A stretch of DNA of 64,000 bases from NCBI RefSeq assembly GCF_003999195.1, contig NZ_RJVR01000323.1, forward strand, positions 62,001 through 126,000. Reading direction: 5' to 3'. The position numbers were made by a program, and so were the translations under genes. Of this stretch, positions 34,472 to 43,119 are shown piece by piece. The first letter of the stretch is position 1. Each line of letters starts with the position of its first letter. This DNA comes from Streptomyces soli (GTDB lineage Bacteria > Actinomycetota > Actinomycetes > Streptomycetales > Streptomycetaceae). The notes under the pieces were generated by a model. That model had not been told where the DNA came from. It ran no database searches and was given only the letters and a program-made list of their open reading frames with translations.

Positions 34472-36142
34472 TCAGACCGCCCACCAGACACAGGAATCCG
34501 CTGGAACACGGACCATTTCACCCTCGACGGCCACCGGCTCCGAGGCGAGCACCGGCCGCCCCGGCACCGGCAGTTCGACCGCGTGGCCGAGCAGGTTGAC
34601 CGTACAGACGAAGCCCGGCCGGGCGAAGGACAGGACGCCCTCCGGGCTGTCCAGCCAGCTCAGCGAGCCGTCGCCGAGCCCCGGCAGCTCCCGGCGCAGC
34701 CGCAGCGCGGCCCGGTACAGCTCCAGCGTGGACGCTGGGTTGCCCGTCTCCACCTCGACCGAGAGATCCTTCCACTCCGGCGGCTGCGGCAGCCAGCTGT
34801 CGCCCGGGCCGAAGCCGTAGGGAGGCCGGTCCCCGGACCACGGCAGCGGCACCCTGCAGCCGTCGCGCAGGCCCTCCTGGCCGTTGTCGCGGAAGAAGGA
34901 CGGGTCCTGGCGCACCTCGTCCGGCAGGTCGGTGACCTCGGGCAGTCCGAGTTCCTCGCCCTGGTAGAGGTACGTGGAGCCAGGCAGCGCCAGCATCAGC
35001 AGCGCCGCCGCCCGGGCCCGGCGCAGGCCGCGTTCGCCGCCGCCGTAGCGGGTCGGGTGGCGTACGACGTCGTGGTTGGACAACACCCAGGTGGCGGGGG
35101 CGCCGACCGGGGCCATGGCCCTGAGGGTCTCGTCGATGACGGCGCGCAGCCCGGCGGCGTCCCAGCCGGCCATGACGTACTCGAAGTTGAAGGCCTGGTG
35201 CAGCTCGTCGGGGCGCAGGTAGCGGGCGCTGCGCTCCAGGGTGGGCGTCCAGGCCTCGGCGACGGCGATCCTCCCCCAGCCTCCGGCCGGGGGGACCCCC
35301 ACGCCGGGGTACTCGTCGAGGATCCGCCGCCAGTCGCGGTAGATCTCGTGGACGCCGTCCTGGTCGAAGAACGGCAACTCCTGGGTGTTGAGCAGGCCCA
35401 TCTCCTCGTTGCGGCCGATGTCGGGCAGGCCGGCAGCCTTGACCAGGCCGTGGGCGACGTCGACGCGGAAGCCGTCGATGCCGAGGTCGAGCCAGAAGCG
35501 CAGGATGGAGCGGAACTCGTCGCGGACGGCGGGGTGCTCCCAGTTGAAGTCGGGCTGCTCGGGGGCGAAGAGGTGCAGGTACCACTCCTCCTGCGCGCCG
35601 TCCGGGTCGGTCACACGGGTCCAGGCGGGGCCGCCGAAGAGCGAGTTCCAGTCGTTGGGCGGGAGTTCGCCGTGCGCGCCCTTGCCGGGGCGGAAGTGGA
35701 AGCGCTCGCGCAGCGGGGAGCCGGGGCCCTCGCGCAGTGCCTGCTTGAACCATTCGTGCTGGTCGGAGCAGTGGTTGGGGACCAGGTCCACGATCACCCG
35801 CAGGCCCAGCGCGTGGGCGTCGCGCACCAGGTCGTCGGCGTCTGTCAGGGTGCCGAACATCGGGTCGACGGCGCGGTAGTCGGCCACGTCGTAGCCGCCG
35901 TCGGCTTGCGGGGAGGCGTAGAAGGGGGTCAGCCAGACGGCGTCGACGCCGAGACCCTTCAGATACGGCAACCGGGCCCGGGCACCCGGCAGATCGCCGA
36001 TGCCGTCGCCGTTGCCATCGGCGAAGGAGCGCACGTACACCTGGTAGATGACAGCGCTCCGCCACCACCCGGCGCCGCCGGTGCCCTCGCCGGGTCGGCC
36101 GGCCGAGCGGTCGTGGACGTCGGGGGCGAGCTCCTGGGTCAT
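34472..36142 (-). CDS. aglA: Alpha-glucosidase, GH13 (first copy)
   Basis: A 556-residue cytoplasmic enzyme without a signal peptide that would hydrolyse maltose and short maltodextrins. GH13 regions: DLVPNHCSD, GFRVDVAHG (nucleophile Asp), AVAEAW (acid/base Glu) and LSNHDVVRH. It is closely similar to the second copy at 40014. Before the Glu region it contains VGVPPAGGWG, about nine residues absent from the paralogue and encoded by a hairpin repeat element (35271-35302). GAGGGA lies seven bases before the ATG. It is divergent from malE and followed by malR. Confidence 0.9.
   Translation of the reverse strand: MTQELAPDVHDRSAGRPGEGTGGAGWWRSAVIYQVYVRSFADGNGDGIGDLPGARARLPYLKGLGVDAVWLTPFYASPQADGGYDVADYRAVDPMFGTLTDADDLVRDAHALGLRVIVDLVPNHCSDQHEWFKQALREGPGSPLRERFHFRPGKGAHGELPPNDWNSLFGGPAWTRVTDPDGAQEEWYLHLFAPEQPDFNWEHPAVRDEFRSILRFWLDLGIDGFRVDVAHGLVKAAGLPDIGRNEEMGLLNTQELPFFDQDGVHEIYRDWRRILDEYPGVGVPPAGGWGRIAVAEAWTPTLERSARYLRPDELHQAFNFEYVMAGWDAAGLRAVIDETLRAMAPVGAPATWVLSNHDVVRHPTRYGGGERGLRRARAAALLMLALPGSTYLYQGEELGLPEVTDLPDEVRQDPSFFRDNGQEGLRDGCRVPLPWSGDRPPYGFGPGDSWLPQPPEWKDLSVEVETGNPASTLELYRAALRLRRELPGLGDGSLSWLDSPEGVLSFARPGFVCTVNLLGHAVELPVPGRPVLASEPVAVEGEMVRVPADSCVWWAV
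35271..35302 (-). repeat. In-frame hairpin element inside the first alpha-glucosidase gene
   Basis: On the minus strand, GTGGGGGTCCCCCC, GGCCGGAGGC and TGGGGGAG follow one another and form a GC-rich hairpin of the dispersed family. The paralogue at 40014 reads EYDGERIGVAEAW where this gene reads EYPG, then VGVPPAGGWG, then RIAVAEAW, so a net 27-base in-frame insertion is inferred. Confidence 0.8.
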
Positions 36143-36222
36143 AGGGGTCCCTCGTGAGTCGGGCCTGGCGGAAGCAGTCCGTGAGCGAGTGAAGCAATGC
36201 GTTTCAGGAATTTGCGGAAGGA

Positions 36223-36240
36223 TACGCAATAGCTTGCAGC
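36223..36240 (-). promoter_or_regulatory. Candidate MalR operator for the first alpha-glucosidase gene
   Basis: On the minus strand the sequence GCTGCAAGCTATTGCGTA contains CTGC-N6-TTGC and the palindromic view TGCAA-N4-TTGCG. It lies about 80 bases before the aglA start. The same pattern recurs before malE and in the region before the pullulanase gene. Confidence 0.6.
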
Positions 36241-36310
36241 AGGGGGAGCGTGCCACGTCAAGTCTTCCGACGGCAACCGTGAGGACACGCGGATGTAACG
36301 ATCAGAAGAT

Positions 36311-36351
36311 CTTGCAAGTCTTTGCAGCAAGGTCTTTCATCGGCCTTACAT
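36311..36351 (+). promoter_or_regulatory. malE promoter with overlapping MalR operator
   Basis: CTTGCAAGTCTTTGCAGC at 36311-36328 contains TTGC-N6-TTGC and TGCAA-N4-TTGCA. TTGCAG (36322-36327) as -35 and TTACAT (36346-36351) as -10 are 18 bases apart, so a repressor on the motif would cover the -35 region. The 316-base divergent region between aglA and malE contains no gene. Confidence 0.65.
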
Positions 36352-36458
36352 CCCTGTTACTTTCACCGACAGCCCGACGGCCGCAAAGGTGCAGTCGGCA
36401 GGGGGGAGGCGTCATCGCATCCCTGACCATCACGGGCTTTCACCTCAAGGAGAACCTC

Positions 36459-37730
36459 ATGCGGCGTGGCATAGCGGCCACAGCGCTGGTGGCGTCCGTC
36501 GCCCTCGCGGCGACGGCGTGCGGCGGCAGTGGCAGCGGTGACAAGGCAAGCGGCCCCGTCACCATCACCTGGTGGGACACGTCGAACTCCACCAACGAGG
36601 CCCCGACGTACAAGGCCTTGGTCAACGAGTTCAACAAGGCGAACCCGTCCATCAAGGTCAAGTACGTCAACGTCCCCTTCGACTCGGCGCAGAACAAGTT
36701 CGACACCGCCGCAGGCAGCAAGGGCGCCCCCGACGTGCTGCGCTCCGAGGTGGGCTGGACCCCCGCCTTCGCCAAGAAGGGCTACTTCCTGGCCCTGGAC
36801 GGCACCGCCGCGCTCGCCGACAAGAGCAAGTTCCAGGCCAGCCTCGTCACGCAGGCCCAGTACGACGGCAAGACGTACGGTGTGCCGCTGGTCACCGACA
36901 CCCTCGCCCTGGTCTACAACAAGGCCCTCTTCAAGAAGGCCGGCATCACCGCCGCCCCCAAGACCTGGGACGAGCTGAAGGCCGACGCCAAGCTCGTCAA
37001 CCAGAAGGCCAAGGTCGACGGCTTCTGGCTGAACACCGCCGCCTACTACGCGCAGCCGTTCCTGTACGGCGAGGGTGTCGACATGGTGGACACCGCCAGC
37101 AAGAAGATCACCATCAACGGTGCCGCCGCCAAGAAGGGTCTCGCGACCTGGCAGAGCATGTTCTCCGGCACCGGCCTGCACAAGGCCGACATCACCGCCG
37201 ACGCTTACGCCCACATTGAGGACGCCTTCGTCAACGGCAAGGTCGCCTCGATCATCCAGGGCCCGTGGGAGATCACCAACTTCTACAAGGGCTCGGCCTT
37301 CTCGGACAAGAGCAACCTCGGCATCGCCGTCCTCCCGGCCGGCTCCTCCGGCTCGGCCGGCGCCCCCACCGGTGGTCACAACCTCGCGGTCTACGCGGGC
37401 TCGGACAGCGCCCATCAGCAGGCCTCGATCAAGTTCGTCACATGGATGACCTCAGCGAAGACCCAGACGCAGATCGCGCTGAAGAACGCCACCCTGCCGA
37501 CCCGCTCGGACGCCTACACCGCCGCGGTCACCGCCGACCCGGGTGTCGCCGGCTTCCAGTCGGTGCTGCCCTCCGCCCAACCGCGTCCCGCGCTGCCCGA
37601 GTACAGCTCGCTGTGGGGCCCCCTCGGCACCGAGCTGACCAAGGTCGCCGGCGGCAAGGAGAGCCTGGACAGCGGCCTCAGCAACGCCGACACGGCCATG
37701 GCCAAGCTCCTCCCCGACTACAGCAAGTGA
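36459..37730 (+). CDS. malE: Maltose/maltodextrin ABC transporter, substrate-binding lipoprotein
   Basis: A 423-residue solute-binding protein. The signal peptide ends in lipobox LAATAC with Cys at residue 21. The family 1 fold is indicated by VTITWWDTSNSTNEAPTYK at the start of the mature part, APDVLRSEVGWTPAFAKKG, YGVPLVTDTLALVYNKALF and IIQGPWEITNF. It catches maltodextrins outside the membrane and delivers them to MalFG. AAGGAG lies six bases before the ATG. It is the first gene of malEFG behind a MalR-controlled promoter. Confidence 0.94.
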   Translation: MRRGIAATALVASVALAATACGGSGSGDKASGPVTITWWDTSNSTNEAPTYKALVNEFNKANPSIKVKYVNVPFDSAQNKFDTAAGSKGAPDVLRSEVGWTPAFAKKGYFLALDGTAALADKSKFQASLVTQAQYDGKTYGVPLVTDTLALVYNKALFKKAGITAAPKTWDELKADAKLVNQKAKVDGFWLNTAAYYAQPFLYGEGVDMVDTASKKITINGAAAKKGLATWQSMFSGTGLHKADITADAYAHIEDAFVNGKVASIIQGPWEITNFYKGSAFSDKSNLGIAVLPAGSSGSAGAPTGGHNLAVYAGSDSAHQQASIKFVTWMTSAKTQTQIALKNATLPTRSDAYTAAVTADPGVAGFQSVLPSAQPRPALPEYSSLWGPLGTELTKVAGGKESLDSGLSNADTAMAKLLPDYSK

Positions 37731-37808
37731 TGTGAGCGGCCGCCGGTCCCGCCCCCACCGGGAGGACCGGCGGCCGGCCCGTTGTCGAATCCGAGAAGGT
37801 GTCCCACG

Positions 37809-38813
37809 ATGACAGTCGCCGTCGAGGGCGGCGCGGCTGCAAAGAGCCGCGGTGCCCAGGGGCCGCGTAACGGCCCGTTCGAGCGTCTCAGGCGCTCCTA
37901 CCAGAAGCACTGGTACGCGTACGTGATGATCGCCCCGGTGGTCGTCGTGCTCGGCGTGCTGGTCGGGTACCCACTCATCCAGGGCCTCTACCTGACGCTC
38001 ACCGACGCCAACAGCCTCAACTCGTCACGCACCATCGGCGTCAACCACATCGACGCCACCTACCACTTCATCGGCTTCGGCAACTACGCCGACATCCTGT
38101 GGGGCCCCACCTCCTGGGACCGCTTCTGGTCGCACTTCATCTGGACCATCTTCTGGACCTTCGCCTGCGTGGTCCTGCACTACACCCTGGGCCTGGCCCT
38201 CGCCCTGCTGCTCAACGAGAAGCTGCGAGGCCGCACCTTCTACCGGATGATGCTGATTCTGCCCTGGGCGGTGCCGACCTTCGTCACCGTTTTCTCCTGG
38301 CGGATCATGCTCAGCGACTCCGGGGTGATCAACTCCGTACTCGGCGGTCTCCATCTGCCACAGCCGCAATGGCTGGAGGACACCACCTTTCAGCGCACGG
38401 CCGCGATCATGGTCAACACCTGGTGCGGTGTCCCCTTCATGATCGTCTCGCTGCTCGGCGGCCTCCAATCCATCCCGGGCGAGCTGTACGAAGCCGCCGA
38501 GATGGACGGCGCCAACGCCTGGCAGCGCTTCCGCAACGTCACGCTGCCCGGACTGCGCTCGGTCAGCAGCACCGTGGTCCTGCTCGGCGTCATCTGGACC
38601 TTCAACCAGTTCGCCATCATCTACCTGCTGTTCGGCTCCAACGCGCCCGACGTGCAGATCCTGGTGACCTGGGCCTACTACCTCGGCTTCGGACAGCAGC
38701 CACGCGACTTCGCCCAGTCCGCCGCGTACGGCGTTCTGCTGCTGGCCATCCTGATCGTCTTCACCTCCTTCTACCGACGCTGGCTGGCCCGCAATGAGCA
38801 GCTCGCCGGCTGA
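37809..38813 (+). CDS. malF: Maltose/maltodextrin ABC transporter permease
   Basis: A 334-residue membrane permease with about six helices. The EAA loop that docks the ATPase is ELYEAAEMDGANAWQRF, followed by VTLPGLR, near residue 240. It pairs with MalG as the channel of the importer. The ATG at 37809 follows AAGG by about ten bases, and it lies 78 bases after malE. No ATPase gene is present in the operon; in Streptomyces MsiK, encoded elsewhere, usually serves. Confidence 0.94.
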   Translation: MTVAVEGGAAAKSRGAQGPRNGPFERLRRSYQKHWYAYVMIAPVVVVLGVLVGYPLIQGLYLTLTDANSLNSSRTIGVNHIDATYHFIGFGNYADILWGPTSWDRFWSHFIWTIFWTFACVVLHYTLGLALALLLNEKLRGRTFYRMMLILPWAVPTFVTVFSWRIMLSDSGVINSVLGGLHLPQPQWLEDTTFQRTAAIMVNTWCGVPFMIVSLLGGLQSIPGELYEAAEMDGANAWQRFRNVTLPGLRSVSSTVVLLGVIWTFNQFAIIYLLFGSNAPDVQILVTWAYYLGFGQQPRDFAQSAAYGVLLLAILIVFTSFYRRWLARNEQLAG

Positions 38814-38832
38814 AAAGGAAGGGACCACCACC

Positions 38833-39759
38833 ATGAGCACCACCACCGAGATCACCGCCCCCGGCGCCGCCGAGCCCGCCCCCGCCGCCGGTTCCGGGCG
38901 ATCCGGCCGACCGGGCCGGGTGCGGCGCCGCGGAGAGCGCAGCCGTACGGCCACGGCCCTGACGCACGGCGCGCTGATCACCGCCAGCCTCGTCGCGGTC
39001 TTCCCGATCGCCTGGCTGATCTTCCTGTCGCTCGGCCCGGACAAGGACGACTACCTGCACCCAGGCCGGATCCTCGGCAAGTGGGGCTTCGACAACTACT
39101 CGTTCGTCCTGCAGCACACCAGCTTCTTCACCTGGTTCGGCAACACCTGCCTCGTGGCCTTCGCCACCAGCGTGATCGGCGTCGGCATCGCCGCGACCAC
39201 CGGCTACGCGGTGTCCCGGATGCGCTTCCCCGGCTACCGGAAGTTCATGTGGGTCCTGCTGGTCACCCAGATGTTCCCGATCGCGGTGCTGATCGTCCCG
39301 ATGTACACGATCCTCGGCGATCTCGGCCTGATCGACACCTACGGCGGCCTCGTCCTGGTCTACTGCACCACCGCCGTGCCGTACTGCGCCTGGCTGCTCA
39401 AGGGGTACTTCGACACCATCCCCTTCGAGATCGACGAAGCCGGCCGCGTCGACGGCCTCAGCCCCCTCGGCACCTTCTGGCGCCTCATCCTCCCCCTGGC
39501 CCGCCCCGGCCTGGCCGTTGCGGCCTTCTACACCTGCCTCACAGCGTGGGGCGAGGTCGCCTTCGCCAACACCTTCATGCTCGACGACCAGAAGTACACG
39601 CTTGCGGTGGGCCTGAGCAGCTTCATCAGCGAGCACGACTCGCAGTGGAACTACATGGCGGCGACGGCTGTGCTCATCGCTATCCCGGTCAGTCTTGTCT
39701 TCTACGTCGTCCAGAAGCACTTGGTCACCGGTCTCACCGCCGGCGCGGCGAAGTCCTGA
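38833..39759 (+). CDS. malG: Maltose/maltodextrin ABC transporter permease
   Basis: A 308-residue permease with an extended Ala/Pro/Arg-rich amino-terminal tail and six helices. The EAA motif is FEIDEAGRVDGLSPLGTFW near residue 210, followed by RLILPLARPGL. AAGGAAGGGA lies about nine bases upstream of the ATG, and the start is 19 bases after malF, so the genes are co-transcribed. A cluster of hairpin repeats follows it and separates it from the second glucosidase gene. Confidence 0.94.
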   Translation: MSTTTEITAPGAAEPAPAAGSGRSGRPGRVRRRGERSRTATALTHGALITASLVAVFPIAWLIFLSLGPDKDDYLHPGRILGKWGFDNYSFVLQHTSFFTWFGNTCLVAFATSVIGVGIAATTGYAVSRMRFPGYRKFMWVLLVTQMFPIAVLIVPMYTILGDLGLIDTYGGLVLVYCTTAVPYCAWLLKGYFDTIPFEIDEAGRVDGLSPLGTFWRLILPLARPGLAVAAFYTCLTAWGEVAFANTFMLDDQKYTLAVGLSSFISEHDSQWNYMAATAVLIAIPVSLVFYVVQKHLVTGLTAGAAKS

Positions 39760-39769
39760 CGCCGGGGGT

Positions 39770-39944
39770 TCCCCCACCCCGCCCCTTCCCGAAACCGGGC
39801 TCTCCCCCAAACCTTCGTTTGGGTGGGGGTCCTCCCCCAACCTGGCGGCTGGGGGGGTCCCCCCGGCCGAAGGCTGGGGGAGTGCCCCCACCGGCCGAAG
39901 GCTGGGGGAGAGTGCCCCCAGGTCCTCAAACGCCGGACGGGCTG
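39770..39944. repeat. Cluster of tandem hairpin elements (composite copy C)
   Basis: The gap of 254 bases between malG and the second glucosidase gene is nearly filled by repeats. In order they are CGCCCCTTCCCGAAACC (39780 on), a CCCAAAC-CTTC-GTTTGGG hairpin, a second imperfect hairpin, and two tandem units with core GGCCGAAGGCTGGGGGAG. The last 23 bases (39922-39944) are the reverse complement of 8143-8165. They may attenuate transcription after malG. Confidence 0.8.
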
Positions 39945-40013
39945 ATTTTGCCGGCCACGGCCCGCAGGCCGTTCACGAACCGCACCCCCACGCACCCGCG
40001 AACCAAGGACGTC

Positions 40014-41627
40014 ATGACCCAGCACCTGGACCTCGACCAGGCCCTGACAGAAGCCGAGCCCACCGACACCGGTTGGTGGCGGGACGCCGTTATCTACCAG
40101 GTGTATCCACGCAGCTTCGCCGACGGCAACGGCGATGGCATGGGCGACATCCCCGGCATACGGGAGCGCCTGCCGTACCTGAGGGACCTCGGGGTGGACG
40201 CCGTATGGCTGAGCCCGTTCTACGCCTCGCCGCAGGCGGACGCGGGCTACGACGTCGCCGACTACCGAGCGATCGACCCGATGTTCGGGACGCTGCATGA
40301 CGCGGACGGCCTGATCCGTGACGCTCACCGGCTCGGCCTGCGTGTCATCGTGGACCTGGTCCCCAACCACTCCTCCGACCAGCACGAGTGGTTCAAGCGG
40401 GCACTGCGCGAGGGCCCCGGCTCGGCGTTGCGGTCCCGGTATCACTTCCTGCCGGGCAAGGGCGAGAACGGCGAACTCCCCCCGAATGACTGGGAGTCCG
40501 TCTTCGGTGGGCCGGCGTGGACGCGGGCGGAGGACGGGGAGTGGTTCCTGCACCTGTTCGCGCCCGAGCAGCCGGACTTCAACTGGGAGCATGCCGCCGT
40601 CCGCGACGAGTTCCGCTCGATTCTGCGCTTCTGGCTGGACATGGGCGTGGACGGGTTCCGGATCGATGTCGCCCATGGCCTGGTGAAGGCCGAGGGGTTG
40701 CCCGACATCGGCGACCATGAGCAGCTGAAGCTGCTTGGCAACGATGTCCTGCCCTTCTTCGACCAGGACGGGGTGCACGAGATCTACCGTTCGTGGCGGC
40801 TGATCCTGGAGGAGTACGACGGTGAGCGCATCGGCGTCGCCGAGGCGTGGACGCCCACCGTCGACCGCACCGCGAACTACCTGCGGCCGGACGAGCTGCA
40901 CCAGGCGTTCAACTTCCAGTATCTGAGCACTGGTTGGGACGCGGTGGCGCTGCGGGAAGTCATCGACCTGTCGCTGGACGCGATGCGGCCGGTCGGCGCG
41001 CCGACGACGTGGGTGCTGTCCAACCACGACGTCGTACGGCACCTCACCCGCCTCGGCGGCGGGGTGCGGCGGGCGAGGGCGGCCTCGCTGCTGATGCTGG
41101 CGCTGCCCGGCTCCGCGTACATCTACCAGGGCGAGGAGCTGGGCCTGCCGGAGGTCACCGGGCTGCCGGACGAGGTCCGCCAGGACCCGGCGTTCTTCCG
41201 GGCCGCGGGGCAGGACGGGTTCCGGGACGGGTGCCGGGTGCCGATGCCGTGGACGGCGGAGGGGACGTCGTACGGATTCGGGGCGGGCGGGAGCTGGCTG
41301 CCGCAGCCGGCGGAGTGGGAGCTGCTCAGCGTCGAGGCACAGAGCGGCGACCCGGACTCCACGCTGGAGCTGTACCGCAGCGCGCTGGCCGTGCGTCGCG
41401 CCCACGCCGGGCTCGGCGCCGGAACGGCGGTGGAGTGGACCGAGGCCCCGGCGGGGGTGCTGGCCTTCCGCCGGCCCGGCGGCTTCGCGTGCACGGTGAA
41501 CACCACGGGCGAGCCGGTGACGATCCAGGCCCCCGGCAGGGTGCTGCTGGCCAGTGCGCCGGTCGAGGTGGAGCCGGAAGGCGTCATCGCACTTCCGGCC
41601 GACACGACCGTTTGGTGGGCTGTGTGA
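40014..41627 (+). CDS. aglA2: Alpha-glucosidase, GH13 (second copy)
   Basis: A 537-residue cytoplasmic GH13 enzyme, a close paralogue of the 34472-36142 product. Catalytic regions: DLVPNHSSD, GFRIDVAHG (Asp near 217), IGVAEAW (Glu near 275) and LSNHDVVRH (Asp near 338). It ends DTTVWWAV, as the first copy ends SCVWWAV. It probably splits imported maltodextrins to glucose. AAGGA precedes the ATG closely. It follows malG on the same strand and is followed by a second LacI gene, repeating the aglA-malR order on the other side of malEFG. Confidence 0.9.
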   Translation: MTQHLDLDQALTEAEPTDTGWWRDAVIYQVYPRSFADGNGDGMGDIPGIRERLPYLRDLGVDAVWLSPFYASPQADAGYDVADYRAIDPMFGTLHDADGLIRDAHRLGLRVIVDLVPNHSSDQHEWFKRALREGPGSALRSRYHFLPGKGENGELPPNDWESVFGGPAWTRAEDGEWFLHLFAPEQPDFNWEHAAVRDEFRSILRFWLDMGVDGFRIDVAHGLVKAEGLPDIGDHEQLKLLGNDVLPFFDQDGVHEIYRSWRLILEEYDGERIGVAEAWTPTVDRTANYLRPDELHQAFNFQYLSTGWDAVALREVIDLSLDAMRPVGAPTTWVLSNHDVVRHLTRLGGGVRRARAASLLMLALPGSAYIYQGEELGLPEVTGLPDEVRQDPAFFRAAGQDGFRDGCRVPMPWTAEGTSYGFGAGGSWLPQPAEWELLSVEAQSGDPDSTLELYRSALAVRRAHAGLGAGTAVEWTEAPAGVLAFRRPGGFACTVNTTGEPVTIQAPGRVLLASAPVEVEPEGVIALPADTTVWWAV

Positions 41628-41650
41628 CCTCGCTCGCATAAAGTCGGGCC

Positions 41651-42646
41651 GTGAACACAGCGCGACTTGCGGACATCGCGGCACAGGCAGGGGTCAGTGA
41701 GGCCACCGCCAGCCGCGTCATGAACGGGAAGCCCGGAGTCGCCGCCGCCACCCGGCAGAAGGTGCTGGCGGCGCTCGACGTCCTCGGCTACGAGCGGCCA
41801 CTGCGGCTGCGGCAGCGCAGCGCCGGGCAGATCGGGCTGATCACCCCTGAGCTGAGCAACCCGATCTTCCCGGCCTTCGCACAGGTCATCGAGCAGAATC
41901 TGACCGGCTGCGGCTACACGGCCGTGCTCTGCACCCAGCATCCCGGGGGCGCCACCGAGGACGAGCTGGTGGAGGCGCTGGCCGAGCGCGGCGTCATGGG
42001 CATCGTCTTCCTGTCCGGACTGCACGCCGACCTGAACTCCGACCCCGAGCGCTACGCCAAGCTTGTCGGCCGGGGCGTTCCGTACGTCCTGATAAACGGA
42101 TACAACCCGGCCGTCGCCGGGCCCTTCGTGTCACCGGACGACCGGGCCTCGGCCCGGATGGCCGTGCAGCATCTCGTCGACCTCGGCCATGAGCGGATCG
42201 GGCTCGCCGTCGGGCCGAATCGTTTCGTGCCGGTGCGGCGCAAGGTGGAGGGCTTCATGGCGGCGCTGGGGGAGGGGGCGCTGGTGCAGCACACCCTCTT
42301 CTCGGTCGAGGGCGGCCACGCGGCGGCCGGCGCGCTGCTCGACAAGGGCTGCACCGGCGTCGTCTGCGGCAGCGACCTGATGGCCCTGGGCGCTGTACGG
42401 GCGGCGCGCGAGCGCGGGTTGACGGTGCCGGGCGACGTCTCGGTGGTGGGCTACGACGACTCGCCGCTGGTCGCGTTCACCGACCCGCCGCTCACCACGA
42501 TCCGGCAGCCGGTCGAGGCGATGGGCGCGGCCGCGGTCAACGCGCTGCTGGAGGAGATCGGCGGAAACCCGGTGCAGCGCGCCGAGTTCGTCTTCCAGAC
42601 CGAGCTGGTCGTACGCGGTTCCACCGCCCAGGCGCGCCCGCGCTGA
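41651..42646 (+). CDS. LacI family regulator (MalR paralogue)
   Basis: A 331-residue LacI repressor highly similar to MalR. The helix-turn-helix reads TARLADIAAQAGVSEATASRVMNGKPG and the ligand domain DVSVVGYDDSPLVAFTDPPLTTIRQPVEAMG. The recognition helix differs from MalR mainly by T-to-A in SEATASRV, so both may see related operators. It is 35 residues shorter than MalR, lacking its carboxyl tail. The start is a GTG without a clear ribosome binding site, 23 bases after the glucosidase gene. Confidence 0.9.
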   Translation: MNTARLADIAAQAGVSEATASRVMNGKPGVAAATRQKVLAALDVLGYERPLRLRQRSAGQIGLITPELSNPIFPAFAQVIEQNLTGCGYTAVLCTQHPGGATEDELVEALAERGVMGIVFLSGLHADLNSDPERYAKLVGRGVPYVLINGYNPAVAGPFVSPDDRASARMAVQHLVDLGHERIGLAVGPNRFVPVRRKVEGFMAALGEGALVQHTLFSVEGGHAAAGALLDKGCTGVVCGSDLMALGAVRAARERGLTVPGDVSVVGYDDSPLVAFTDPPLTTIRQPVEAMGAAAVNALLEEIGGNPVQRAEFVFQTELVVRGSTAQARPR

Positions 42647-42840
42647 ACGGTGGTTGGTCGAGGCCTGGCCCGGGGCCTGCCCCAGGGTGGGGCGGGCGGG
42701 GTGGTGATGTCGACCCCGGGCCCTGCCTCGGTCTTGGGAACCGGGCCGATCGGCCGGGCGCGTGGGACCTGCGCAGTGAACCCCCGTACTCCGCGCGGAC
42801 CCCCGGCCGATCGGACCGGGCTGGAGAGGAACGTAACAGC

Positions 42841-42897
42841 GATGCAAGCCCTTGCGAAAGCCCTCGGTTAGAAACTTTCTGCAAGATCATGCAAGGA
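42841..42897. promoter_or_regulatory. Cluster of MalR-like operator motifs
   Basis: Plus-strand ATGCAAGCCCTTGCGA (42842-42857) has ATGC-N6-TTGC and TGCAA-N4-TTGCG. Minus-strand CTTGCATGATCTTGCAG (42895-42879) has TTGC-N6-TTGC. They flank the AT-richer CGGTTAGAAACTTTCT. No intact gene starts directly after this cluster; the pullulanase start is 410 bases away, with a remnant of an amylase between. Confidence 0.55.
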
Positions 42898-42902
42898 TTC
42901 CT

Positions 42903-43001
42903 TTACTTCCAGGTGTCGCTGGTCGTGTATCCCGACGAGGTGCCGGTGCTGTACGAGCGGTTGCTCCCGGACTCCCAGGTCACGTTCCCGTTGGCGTCAC
43001 G
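42903..43001 (-). pseudogene. Remnant of a CBM20 starch-binding domain (amylase C-terminus)
   Basis: On the minus strand the last 32 codons before TAA read DANGNVTWESGSNRSYS and then TGTSSGYTTSDTWK, the typical end of the CBM20 domain of secreted alpha-amylases. Upstream the frame dissolves into unrelated sequence, so only the carboxyl tail survives. It indicates that an amylase gene once lay here on the minus strand and was deleted. The rest of the roughly 660-base region to the pullulanase holds only control sites. Confidence 0.75.
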
Positions 43002-43119
43002 TGGGTGGCGGAAGCGCCGGCCAAAGCGCTTGTGCGGTAGTTGAGGGGCGCCCTGTGTGTCTCCGCAGCCCGGCGCACCTGTCCCTGAATTCGGGGCCGG
43101 GATCCGATCCCTGGAAATC

